From: Candidatus Woesearchaeota archaeon B3_Woes
GTDB taxonomy: Archaea > Nanobdellota > Nanobdellia > Woesearchaeales > B3-WOES
NCBI GenBank assembly: GCA_005222965.1
Contig: NJBG01000001.1
Span: forward strand, 675,533 to 739,532
Length of the DNA stretch: 64,000 nucleotides
Direction: 5' to 3'
How positions within the stretch are numbered: the stretch's first letter is position 1; each line of letters begins with the position of its first letter. The translations under genes and the position numbers were made by a program. Under the pieces are notes generated by a model. It saw nothing but the letters and a program-made list of their open reading frames with translations. It was not told the origin of the DNA and searched no databases. This document shows positions 7,531 to 15,769 of this stretch, one piece after another.

Positions 7531-8234
7531 TCAAACTGTTTTCTATATCCCTCAGCTACTGCTTTGTCCTTTATTAGGACACCATATGGATTTTCTGTAA
7601 ATATTGCAATTCCTACGTATTCACCTATAATCACTGTTTCTTGTAATTGCGCATATTCTTTTGAAAGAAATCGTATTTTAGTCAAAGGTTTCTTGTTCAA
7701 TTCATTTCCAAAACCCCTAATAGTTTCATCAAAAACCTGTCTACATGAGATCTTTTTAGATATTCTTTTTACATGTAAATTTTTCCACCAGCTCTCCCCC
7801 ATAACATCATAGGTAACTTCAGAACCACCTCCAAAAGTATTATATTCTTTTCCACCAGAATTTAACAAAGTTGTATAAAGCTGATTTATACCTCTTTTTC
7901 CTTTAAAGACTTCTGCGAAAGATATTGCCTTTGAGATTTGTTGCTTTCTTTTCAGTTCAGGAAGTATTTCATCAAACCTTTTTATTTTATCATTGATGAA
8001 ATCATGAAAATTCTCAGGATTAGTAGCTTGATAGATTTTTTTCTTTCCCTCCAAAATATAACTTATTAACCCTTTGTCTATTATACTATTTAATGCTCGA
8101 TGAACTACTGAATTTTGCAGTCCTGATTTTTCTAAAATTGATCCTGCTGAACTACTTCCTAATTCAAGTAAAGCAAGATATACTTTAATTTCCGCATGTG
8201 TTAATCCCAAATCTTCTAATATTGAAGTGTCCAC
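7503..8234 (-). CDS. TrmB-family transcriptional regulator
   Basis: A 243-residue protein. Residues 1-75 form a winged helix-turn-helix of TrmB type (LGLTHAEIKVYLALLELG, then a recognition helix and an Ile/Gly wing). A coiled-coil linker (about 80-105) leads to a C-terminal domain resembling the shorter TrmB effector-binding or dimer domain, without the long sugar-binding module. It is divergent from the radical SAM gene at 8342, with 107 bp between them; GTTATGTAAC (8314-8323), just after the TATA box of that gene, is a possible operator. The effector is unknown. Confidence 0.8.
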   Translation of the reverse strand: MDTSILEDLGLTHAEIKVYLALLELGSSSAGSILEKSGLQNSVVHRALNSIIDKGLISYILEGKKKIYQATNPENFHDFINDKIKRFDEILPELKRKQQISKAISFAEVFKGKRGINQLYTTLLNSGGKEYNTFGGGSEVTYDVMGESWWKNLHVKRISKKISCRQVFDETIRGFGNELNKKPLTKIRFLSKEYAQLQETVIIGEYVGIAIFTENPYGVLIKDKAVAEGYRKQFEILWNKATT

Positions 8235-8341
8235 ACCCTATTATACACCATCTAATTATTTAAATCTTTCTATTTATACTCCTAAAAGAGAGGATAAAAA
8301 TATAAATACTAGCGTTATGTAACTACTTTTAAGAGATTAAA

Positions 8342-9115
8342 ATGAAAAAAAATACACTAGAAACAAGAGCAAACGGAAATATCACATATAGCTTTGCTAC
8401 TCCTTATGATCCAAAAGCAAATATTTTGTATGTTAATGTTGTTCCTACATATGATTGTATGAATTCATGTAGGTTCTGTAGTAGAACTGATGCAGTAAAA
8501 GGAGAACCAAATATTTATGAACAAAAAGCAGGTGCAAATTTATATCTTCCAACAGCTCCTTCTGTAGAAAAAGTTGTAAATGAAATTGAATCCAAAAGAA
8601 AGAAAGGCATACTTAGAAAAACAAGAGAAATTGCTTTTGTTGGACTTGGTGAACCATTACTCCAGTTTGAATTAGTAAGAGATTCCATAAAAGGTATCAG
8701 AGAAAGAGGTTACAGAGGAAAAATCAGAATCGACACAAACGGTTTAGTGAAATCTTGGTATCATTCTTTTCCATTTGGGTGTCTTGAAATAATCGAAAGA
8801 GATCCTGCGAAAGAATTAAAACAAGTAGGGTTAGATGAAATAAGAATCTCTGTAAATGCAACAACTAAATATGGATATCAAAGACTTTGCAAACCACGGT
8901 ATGATAACGCTTTTCAAAATCTTTGTGGATTTGTCCGTGATTGTATTGGAGAGGGAATTGAAACAAAAGCAAGTTTTGTTACTGATTTTGATGATGAGGA
9001 AATTAAGAGTAAGACTCCTGATGAATACAAAAATTTTGCAATTTCCTTAGGAATAAAACAAAAAAATATAATTCTTAGAAAATATGTTAAACCTATTAAA
9101 CAAAACAACCACTAA
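8342..9115 (+). CDS. Radical SAM protein, TatD-linked-like
   Basis: A 257-residue radical SAM enzyme with the cluster motif C-x3-C-x2-C at Cys39, Cys43 and Cys46, followed by a GLGEPLLQF motif (about 100) of the SAM-binding Gly-Glu type and a RIDTNG strand (about 126). Overall pattern resembles TatD-associated radical SAM proteins, but no TatD gene lies next to it here. There is no extra Cys-rich C-terminal domain for auxiliary clusters. Substrate is unknown. A TATA box (near 8300-8307) precedes the start; control by the divergent TrmB protein is plausible. Confidence 0.8.
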   Translation: MKKNTLETRANGNITYSFATPYDPKANILYVNVVPTYDCMNSCRFCSRTDAVKGEPNIYEQKAGANLYLPTAPSVEKVVNEIESKRKKGILRKTREIAFVGLGEPLLQFELVRDSIKGIRERGYRGKIRIDTNGLVKSWYHSFPFGCLEIIERDPAKELKQVGLDEIRISVNATTKYGYQRLCKPRYDNAFQNLCGFVRDCIGEGIETKASFVTDFDDEEIKSKTPDEYKNFAISLGIKQKNIILRKYVKPIKQNNH

Positions 9116-9190
9116 CAGTTGTTATGTGCAATATGGCTTGGCAAACAACCTTTAGAAATTTATTTAAAGAATAACTATTTTAAATATAGT

Positions 9191-9655
9191 ATGAATACAG
9201 AGGATTTGAAAAAATTAGTAAAAAATATTGTTGAAGAAGCAACAATTCTCAAAAATAAACATATCGACTTTAAAGATATACCTATTAATTATGCTTGCAT
9301 TTTTTCTCAAAGCGAAAAAGAATATCAAGAATTATTGGAAATTTCACGAAAAATTGGAACTATGATTAAAGAAACGCCTTCTGGTTTTCTATTTCATATC
9401 AGTCCTCTGGAGACAATTTCTGGAACTTTGAAATTATTAAAAATCCGTTTCCCTGATTCTACTCGACCAGAACGTGGTGATGCAGATTTTACAATTTCCA
9501 ATTTTTCTAGATTTGAGAAAAAATATCTATCAAAAAAAGGGTTTAAATTAATAAAAAAAGAAAATTTTTACATGATTGAATTGATGGATCCAAAATTCAA
9601 TGTGCGTGCATATTTTTCAAATCCTCCTTTAGATTTACAATTAAATATTAAATAA
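9191..9655 (+). CDS. Hypothetical protein, unrecognised family
   Basis: A 154-residue soluble protein of alternating helices and strands with no Cys pair, signal peptide or membrane helix. I recognise no family. Features visible: an acidic/basic N-terminal helix, a segment PSGFLFHISPLETISGTLKL and an Asp-rich RGDADFTI strand, then a Phe/Tyr-rich end. I used the ATG at 9191, because a TATA-like TTTATTTA lies about 28 nt upstream; the longer frame from 9119 would place that promoter inside the gene and overlaps the spacer after the radical SAM gene. Confidence 0.55.
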   Translation: MNTEDLKKLVKNIVEEATILKNKHIDFKDIPINYACIFSQSEKEYQELLEISRKIGTMIKETPSGFLFHISPLETISGTLKLLKIRFPDSTRPERGDADFTISNFSRFEKKYLSKKGFKLIKKENFYMIELMDPKFNVRAYFSNPPLDLQLNIK

Positions 9656-9666
9656 CAATTTTCTGA

Positions 9667-9688
9667 TTTTCTGAGATTAAACAGAAAA
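9667..9688 (+). terminator. Short hairpin after the 9191-9655 gene
   Basis: TTTTCTG (9667-9673) and CAGAAAA (9682-9688) can form a 7-bp stem with an 8-nt loop directly after the gene. It may end transcription or only mark the boundary; it lies immediately before the TATA box of the next gene. Confidence 0.3.
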
Positions 9689-9719
9689 CAATATAAACTA
9701 TTAACCTCCACTTAACAAT

Positions 9720-10289
9720 ATGTTTATAACACCAAGAGAAGTAATAGATATTATCATTATGACCCTTGCAATAGGGTATATTTTCTCAACAATCATTAAA
9801 AGAGAACCAACACCTGGTTATGATCCTCTAAAATACTATCAAAAAAATCAGTTATGGGAAAATATAAAATTTGGTGCAATGATTGCAGCACCTGCTGTTG
9901 TTTTGCATGAACTAAGCCATAAATTTGTTGCAATGACCTATGGTGCAATAGCAACACTACACGCACCATTAGGTTGGTATCTTATAGTCATTATATTAAG
10001 AATCCTTAATTTCCCATTAGTTTTCTTTGTAGGAGGCTATGTAACACATACCCCTTTACCACCATTTGAATCAGCAATGGTGGCCTTAGCAGGCCCATTA
10101 ATGAATCTAATACTTTATGCAGGATTTACATATGTTGTCAAATACAAAATAATTCCAAAAAAATATTTTAGAATGGCCTTAATATCAGCAAAACTAAACA
10201 TGTTCCTTTTAATTTTTAACATGATTCCAATACCTGGATTTGATGGAAGCCACGTATTCTCAGGTTTGTTAACATATTTCGGATTATAG
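9720..10289 (+). CDS. Site-2-protease family zinc metalloprotease (M50), minimal form
   Basis: A 189-residue integral membrane protein with about five transmembrane helices. The zinc-binding HELSH (HExxH) is at 63-67 within a helix, and the third metal ligand comes from NMIPIPGFDG near the C-terminus, as in M50 peptidases. There are no PDZ or CBS domains, so this is a minimal site-2 protease, likely cleaving membrane-spanning regulators or signal peptides. A TATA box (AATATAAA, about 9689-9696) lies about 27 nt upstream, fitting a leaderless start. Confidence 0.9.
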   Translation: MFITPREVIDIIIMTLAIGYIFSTIIKREPTPGYDPLKYYQKNQLWENIKFGAMIAAPAVVLHELSHKFVAMTYGAIATLHAPLGWYLIVIILRILNFPLVFFVGGYVTHTPLPPFESAMVALAGPLMNLILYAGFTYVVKYKIIPKKYFRMALISAKLNMFLLIFNMIPIPGFDGSHVFSGLLTYFGL

Positions 10290-10337
10290 ATTTTAAACAC
10301 CAATAATCTTTAAATATAATAATTTTTTTTATTAATT

Positions 10338-10388
10338 ATGCACACTTTTAATTCTTTAAAGAAAGTAGAGGAATCGTATTATGGTTAA
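10338..10388 (+). other. Possible 16-codon leader ORF overlapping the pyrG start
   Basis: ATG at 10338 opens a short frame (MHTFNSLKKVEESYYG) that stops just inside pyrG. It lies about 22-26 nt after an AT-rich TATA element near 10312-10320, so transcription could begin at or near its first codon. pyrG itself has a GAGGA ribosome-binding sequence inside this frame. Translation of the short frame would influence pyrG initiation; it may equally be chance. Confidence 0.25.
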
Positions 10389-11997
10389 ATATATCGTCGT
10401 AGCAGGAGGTGTAATGAGTGGTGTTGGCAAGGGTGTTACTACAGCTTCTATTGGCAAAATACTGCAAGAGTATGGATATAAAACAACAGCAATAAAAATA
10501 GACCCTTATATTAATTGTGACGCTGGAACACTAAGACCAACAGAACACGGAGAAGTATGGGTCACAGATGATGGAGGGGAAATTGACCAGGATTTAGGAA
10601 ACTATGAAAGGTTTTTAGATATAGATATTCTCAAAAAAAACAATATTACAACCGGTCAGGTCTATCAGGCAATAATAGAAAAAGAAAGAACAGGAAAATA
10701 CCTAGGGGAAACAGTACAATTTATTCCCCATGTTCCAGAAGAAATAAAGAAAAGAGTAAGAGAAGCTTCTGAAGGATATGATGTTTGTTTAATTGAAATA
10801 GGCGGAACAATAGGAGATTTTGAAAACCTCCCCTTCTTATTTGCAATGAAAAGCCTAGAAAGAGATTTAGGTAAAAATAACTTAATCTACATCTTAATAA
10901 CATATCTTCCTATTATGGGCCATCTAAAAGAAATGAAAACAAAACCAACACAACAAGCTATTAGATTATTAAGCGAAAACGGAATATTTCCTGATTTTAT
11001 TGTTTGTAGAGCTGTAAACCCTTTAGACGATGTTAGGAAAAAGAAAATAGAAACATACGCTAATATAGCTTCAAAATATGTTATCTCAGAACCAGATGTT
11101 AAAACAATATATGAAGTACCTCTTGATTTGGAAAAAGATGATTTAGGCAAAAAAATACTTGAAAAATTAGACCTAACTCCTAAAAAAACACCAGATTTTA
11201 AAGAATGGTCTAAGCTAGTTGATGCTATAAGAAATCCCAAAACAAAAAAGAAAATTGCTATAATTGGCAAGTATGTTGATATTGGAGATTATAATCTAAT
11301 AGATTCTTATTTGTCAATAAACCAGGCATTAATCCATGCCAGCAGTTTATTAGATGTTGGGGTAGATATGGAATGGATTGACAGTAAAAAACTTGAAAAT
11401 GATGAAAAAGAAGTTGAAAACCTGAAAAATTATGATGGAATAATTGTTCCAGGAGGATTTGGAACAAGTGGAACAGAAGGAAAAATAAAAGCAATTGAAT
11501 TTACAAGACTAAACAATATACCTTTCTTAGGATTGTGCTTAGGAATGCAATTTGCAGTAATAGAATTTGCAAGAAACGTTTGTAATCTAGAAGGTGCAAA
11601 TTCAGTAGAGATAAATCCAGACACAAAACATCCTGTTATAGATATGCTAGAAGAACAAAAAGAAATTCTTTATGAAAGCAGATATGGAGCATCTATGAGG
11701 CTTGGATCTTATCCAGCAGAACTAAAAAAAGACACAAAAGTATGGGAATTATATGGAAAAAAAGACAAAATACACGAAAGACACAGGCACAGATATGAAG
11801 TAAATCCAGAATTCATACAACAATTAGAAGAAAAAGGATTAGTATTTTCAGGTGTTTCTCCTGACAGAAAACTAATGGAATTTTTAGAACTACCTGATCA
11901 TAAATTCTTTGTAGCAACACAATCTCATCCTGAATTTAAATCAAGATTCGGAAAATCAGCACCTTTATTCTACGGATTTCTTAACTCCATGTTGTAA
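10381..11997 (+). CDS. pyrG: CTP synthase
   Basis: A 538-residue enzyme making CTP from UTP, ATP and glutamine. The synthetase domain (1-265) begins with VVAGGVMSGVGKGVTTASIG, the P-loop, and contains the DPYINCDAGT and GEVWVTDDGGE segments of the active site. The class I glutamine amidotransferase domain (about 290-538) has the nucleophile elbow GLCLGMQ (Cys near 382) and the catalytic HPE near 518. All motifs look intact. It stands alone, upstream of the inverted-repeat cassette; other pyrimidine genes are at 18814, 33584 and 47156-50587. Confidence 0.98.
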   Translation: MVKYIVVAGGVMSGVGKGVTTASIGKILQEYGYKTTAIKIDPYINCDAGTLRPTEHGEVWVTDDGGEIDQDLGNYERFLDIDILKKNNITTGQVYQAIIEKERTGKYLGETVQFIPHVPEEIKKRVREASEGYDVCLIEIGGTIGDFENLPFLFAMKSLERDLGKNNLIYILITYLPIMGHLKEMKTKPTQQAIRLLSENGIFPDFIVCRAVNPLDDVRKKKIETYANIASKYVISEPDVKTIYEVPLDLEKDDLGKKILEKLDLTPKKTPDFKEWSKLVDAIRNPKTKKKIAIIGKYVDIGDYNLIDSYLSINQALIHASSLLDVGVDMEWIDSKKLENDEKEVENLKNYDGIIVPGGFGTSGTEGKIKAIEFTRLNNIPFLGLCLGMQFAVIEFARNVCNLEGANSVEINPDTKHPVIDMLEEQKEILYESRYGASMRLGSYPAELKKDTKVWELYGKKDKIHERHRHRYEVNPEFIQQLEEKGLVFSGVSPDRKLMEFLELPDHKFFVATQSHPEFKSRFGKSAPLFYGFLNSML

Positions 11998-12022
11998 ACT
12001 TATTGATTACCCCCTTATTAGA

Positions 12023-12052
12023 AGATTATCAATAATAAACTATTGATAATCT
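12023..12052 (+). terminator. Perfect 12-bp hairpin after pyrG
   Basis: AGATTATCAATA (12023-12034) and TATTGATAATCT (12041-12052) are exact complements around a 6-nt loop, 26 nt after the pyrG stop. It could be a 3' processing or termination signal. It also lies only 4 bp outside the first inverted repeat of the cassette, so it may belong to the insertion site instead. Confidence 0.5.
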
Positions 12053-12055
12053 TAT

Positions 12056-12131
12056 GTTAAGTTCAATTGTGTTTAAGTTCCCTCTTCTTTTAGAAAAAGA
12101 AGCAAAATGGGGGAGTTCAGGTACTACGTAC
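12056..12131. repeat. Left terminal inverted-repeat region of the nuclease cassette
   Basis: Three blocks in a row are exactly complementary, in mirrored order, to the right end: GTTAAGTTC (12056-12064) with 15671-15679, TTGTGTTTAAGTTCC (12067-12081) with 15617-15631, and TGGGGGAGTTCAG (12108-12120) with 15563-15575. Between blocks two and three lies a hairpin, CTTCTTTT/AAAAGAAG (12084-12102). Directly after block three is a mini-hairpin GTAC-TAC-GTAC (12121-12131). Further short hairpins follow up to about 12175. No transposase is encoded. Confidence 0.85.
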
Positions 12132-12261
12132 ATGTTGCATTTTACTTCGTAAAATCTATTTATCTAAAAATAGATATTTCAATCAAAATTTTATTCCAAT
12201 AATTGATATGAAGAAGGTATTCCAGTAAAGTTTATTAACAAATAAAATAACCAATTCTATT

Positions 12262-15200
12262 ATGACTACAAATTCAAAAGACGAAATAAAAATGTCACCT
12301 AAAACATTTTATCGTTCAAGAAGACCGCAATATTTTTCAGATTCTAAAGTAACTATAAAAAATGAACTTCCAAGAGAAATTTTAGCTTATGAATTAGAAA
12401 AAATTACTGCAAATCAAAAAGAAAATGAATTTGAAAGTTTATGCAGACGACTGGCTGAAAAATTAATTTGTCCTAACCTAATTCCTCAAGTCGGTCCTAC
12501 AGGAGGCGGAGATGGTAAAACTGATTCTGAAACCTATCCTGTCTCTCCAAATATTTCTGACAGATGGTTTATTCCAGAAAAAGGATGGGATAATAATCAA
12601 AAGTGGGCATTTGCTATAAGTGCAAAAGAAAAATGGAGAGATAAAGTAAAAAGTGATGTTAAAAAAATAGTTGATACCAAAAGAGGATATACTAAAATAT
12701 TTTTTATGACAAATCAACTTGTATCAAGCAAGAAGAAAAAAGATAAACAAGATGAATTAAAAGATGAACATAAAATTGAAGTTATTATTCTTGATAAAGA
12801 ATGGATTTTAGAAAAAGTGTATGGTAATCAATTAATTGATATTGTAATAAATAGTTTAAATTTGACTCAATCTTATTCAAATAAAATAGAAGAAATAGGG
12901 TCTAATGATTCTTTAAGAAAAGAAGAATTAGAAGAAATTGAAAAAAATATTAATAACCCAAAATATTATGAGATTTATGATTTTCAATTAGTTGAAGACT
13001 CAATTAGATCTGCAATTTTATCTAGAGAATTAGAAAAACCAAAAGATGAAATAGAAGGAAAATTTCAAAGAGCTGAACGATTTTGTAAAAAAGTAAATCT
13101 AGATAAACAATGGCTAAGAATTTACTATCAAAAAGCGTGGACTTTTTTTTGGTGGTTCGAAGATTATGAAATGTTTATTGAGAATTATAAACTTTTTAAA
13201 ACATTTTTGAAAGATACAAATCAAATATTAGATGTAGAAAATTATATGAATTTATTTAATCTTCTTAGAGTTTGTTCTTCTAAAGTTGATTTAAAAAAGA
13301 TCGGTATTGATTTTAAAAAAGAGAAAGAAAACTTATTTGTTTTTATTGACAAAATTGAGAAAGATAAAGAAAGACCGAATTCTCAACTTACTGCCAAATC
13401 TTTTAAACTTATTATTGAGCTAACTGATAGTATTACTAGTAAAGGTGATAATTTAGACTTACTGCTTACTGAAATCAAAAATGTGCTAGTAAAAAGTGAA
13501 GATTATATTGAATTTCCATTCGAATCAACAAAAAATATTATTCAAGAAATAGGAAATATTATTTCTGATTTGAAGGAATATGATGAATTAATCGATATTT
13601 TAGTTAATATTTCTGAAAAACGTAACTCTCAAAGAGCAGCAGGTTTAATTTACTTTGAGAGAGGAAGACAATATTTCTTAAACGAAAAATACAACTCTTG
13701 TATTCAATATTTTGGTAAAGCTATTGTTAAATTATCTAAAGAAGAATCAAATGAGGAATTATTATATTTAATTTTTAGAGCTTTAAGTGAGTCATATAAA
13801 AATATGGGGCTAATATGGGCTTCATATAGTAGCAATGTTATGGCAACATATTATTCATTGAAACCATTTTTTAATAAACAAAGATTAACTAAAAATGCAA
13901 TTAATTGTCTTAAAGAAATGTGCTACATTGAATTAAAGATAGGAAGATTACCTTTGCTATTTTCATGGTATGAAGCATATTTTACCCTAGCAAAACAATT
14001 TAATATAAGAAATGAAGAAGATATAAGTTTTGGGGATGACTTAACCATAATAGATGGTTGTTTAGGGGTTAGGTTATTAAATTCAAAATGGAATCGTATT
14101 AAAACACAATCATTATTACCAGATGTATTGGAAAATTTAAATCTGTGGATGTCAAGAAAAGCATTAATATATTTATTAGGATATGAAGACTTGATCTGTA
14201 AGGAAAGTAATGATGACCAATTTGCGAAGGGAGAAAATCTAAATGAGTTTTTTACAAAATGGGCGAACCAACCATTCACCGAAGATATGGTTTATAGTAC
14301 TGAATTTTATAATGGTGAAGATATTACTTTAAAGTCAAAGGTTCTTGGAATTGAATTAGTTATTAATATTAAAAATGATTCAGATTCCATTCTTTATGCA
14401 GAAATGATATTAAGTCATGTTGAATCATTTTTTGCTACTAGTTTAAACAAAATATATCCTAAAAAGGATAAAATTAGTATTAATCTCATATTAGAAGAAA
14501 ATGATAAATCGGTTTCATTCAAATCAAATAATAATGGTAAATATAATTATGAATTTATAATTGATATTTCAAAAATTAACAAATCTAGTGAAAAAAATAC
14601 TTTGCCCGATGAATTAAAATCATTCATTATAGATTTATTTTCTAAGCATTTAATAATTGATAATGTTGAAAAATATTTCAAAGACCTATTTGAGCAAGAA
14701 GAAGTTCAAGAAAGAATTGCTTTTAGCTACAATCATCCTATAATTATTAAAAATATTTTAGGAGAATCACCTAAATTTCATTTGAAAAACTGGACAGAAC
14801 TCAGTAAATTAAAAAAATATGATTTAAAGCGTAAAGAACCAATTATATTTACAAATAAAAACGAAGATTCTTCAACATCTAAAAAAATTAATGACTTAAG
14901 TAATTTACGCCATGATAATCGAAAAATGGTCTCATTTATTAATATAGATTTATGGGATAAAGCTAAATGGGAGGGAGTAGGTTTAGGTTTTCATCCTAAA
15001 TTAGGACCTTTTATTGCAATCTGTTTTCAAGACATAGCAATTGGAAAACAAATATTTAAAGAATTAATTGATAAAATTGGAAAGACAGATACAAATGAGA
15101 AACTTCGTCTCTCTATAATTAGAGGTACAAATAAAAAACATCCTCATTGGTATAAAGTTCATTTAGGAACAAATTTAAATAAATTTGAGTTTAAAGAAAA

Positions 15201-15513
15201 AACATACATAACTGCTTCCAGAATTCACGAGATGAATCCTTATAATGATACAAATATTAAAAATTTTATTGAATTATATAGGGAACATAAAGAATATTAT
15301 TTAATGCCTGGGAAGATGTCGCTAGACAAAAAAGGAGTTGAACCATTTTTCGAATTAGGAATTAAAAAAAAGGAATTAAATATATCCTTTGCTTGGAAGA
15401 TTGATAGAAATAATCCTGATTTGGTAGTAATTCGAGAAGGTGATGAACCTTATATTCCTGATGATGTTAAGGATGCACCCGTAAACGATTTATTAAAAAA
15501 AATCAAAAAATAA
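12262..15513 (+). CDS. Large putative defence protein: PD-(D/E)XK nuclease-like domain plus helical repeats
   Basis: A 1083-residue protein, the only gene of the inverted-repeat cassette. Residues about 45-205 look like a restriction-endonuclease-fold domain: GPTGGGDGKTD at 78-88 supplies the acidic metal site and AISAKEKW at 118-125 the x-K motif, followed by a FFMTNQ strand and an ILDKEWI strand. The pattern recalls Mrr-like domains fused to TPR proteins in bacterial defence islands. Residues about 230-640 are helical and TPR-like (for example RAAGLIYFERGRQYFLNEKY near 455). The C-terminal third is mixed alpha/beta and unrecognised. No ATPase motif is visible. Codon use is more T-ended than in neighbouring genes, and a TATA box about 27 nt upstream fixes the start. 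Confidence 0.7.
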   Translation: MTTNSKDEIKMSPKTFYRSRRPQYFSDSKVTIKNELPREILAYELEKITANQKENEFESLCRRLAEKLICPNLIPQVGPTGGGDGKTDSETYPVSPNISDRWFIPEKGWDNNQKWAFAISAKEKWRDKVKSDVKKIVDTKRGYTKIFFMTNQLVSSKKKKDKQDELKDEHKIEVIILDKEWILEKVYGNQLIDIVINSLNLTQSYSNKIEEIGSNDSLRKEELEEIEKNINNPKYYEIYDFQLVEDSIRSAILSRELEKPKDEIEGKFQRAERFCKKVNLDKQWLRIYYQKAWTFFWWFEDYEMFIENYKLFKTFLKDTNQILDVENYMNLFNLLRVCSSKVDLKKIGIDFKKEKENLFVFIDKIEKDKERPNSQLTAKSFKLIIELTDSITSKGDNLDLLLTEIKNVLVKSEDYIEFPFESTKNIIQEIGNIISDLKEYDELIDILVNISEKRNSQRAAGLIYFERGRQYFLNEKYNSCIQYFGKAIVKLSKEESNEELLYLIFRALSESYKNMGLIWASYSSNVMATYYSLKPFFNKQRLTKNAINCLKEMCYIELKIGRLPLLFSWYEAYFTLAKQFNIRNEEDISFGDDLTIIDGCLGVRLLNSKWNRIKTQSLLPDVLENLNLWMSRKALIYLLGYEDLICKESNDDQFAKGENLNEFFTKWANQPFTEDMVYSTEFYNGEDITLKSKVLGIELVINIKNDSDSILYAEMILSHVESFFATSLNKIYPKKDKISINLILEENDKSVSFKSNNNGKYNYEFIIDISKINKSSEKNTLPDELKSFIIDLFSKHLIIDNVEKYFKDLFEQEEVQERIAFSYNHPIIIKNILGESPKFHLKNWTELSKLKKYDLKRKEPIIFTNKNEDSSTSKKINDLSNLRHDNRKMVSFINIDLWDKAKWEGVGLGFHPKLGPFIAICFQDIAIGKQIFKELIDKIGKTDTNEKLRLSIIRGTNKKHPHWYKVHLGTNLNKFEFKEKTYITASRIHEMNPYNDTNIKNFIELYREHKEYYLMPGKMSLDKKGVEPFFELGIKKKELNISFAWKIDRNNPDLVVIREGDEPYIPDDVKDAPVNDLLKKIKK

Positions 15514-15562
15514 TTCTTTTTTATACTTGTTCTTAATGTGTCGCTTCGCTCTTTTGAAGGAA

Positions 15563-15679
15563 CTGAACTCCCCCAGTGCTACGCACATATAGTCTTGACT
15601 TTGTCAAGAATTTATTGGAACTTAAACACAACTCTGCGGACGCAGTTTTCCCACACTTTGTATTGTAAAAGAACTTAAC
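15563..15679. repeat. Right terminal inverted-repeat region of the nuclease cassette
   Basis: Blocks CTGAACTCCCCCA (15563-15575), GGAACTTAAACACAA (15617-15631) and GAACTTAAC (15671-15679) are exact complements of the left-end blocks. A hairpin TCTTGAC/GTCAAGA (15593-15609) sits between the first two, as at the left end, and GTGC-TAC-GCAC (15576-15586) follows the first block. A CTGCG/CGCAG stem (about 15634-15645) lies between the second and third. Beyond the end, the SecF gene resumes the core genome. Confidence 0.85.
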
Positions 15680-15769
15680 AAGACCCAATGTTAGACAATA
15701 TAACTCCTTCTAATGCAGCAACGCATTAATTACGAAACCTTTATAAAATACTTATTTATTTCAGTTGAT

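Noticed and set aside
12056-15679. Cassette as an IS element or integron-like unit
   Set aside because: No transposase, integrase or attC-like series is present, and I could not find a convincing target-site duplication outside the repeats. Only a non-autonomous element is supported.
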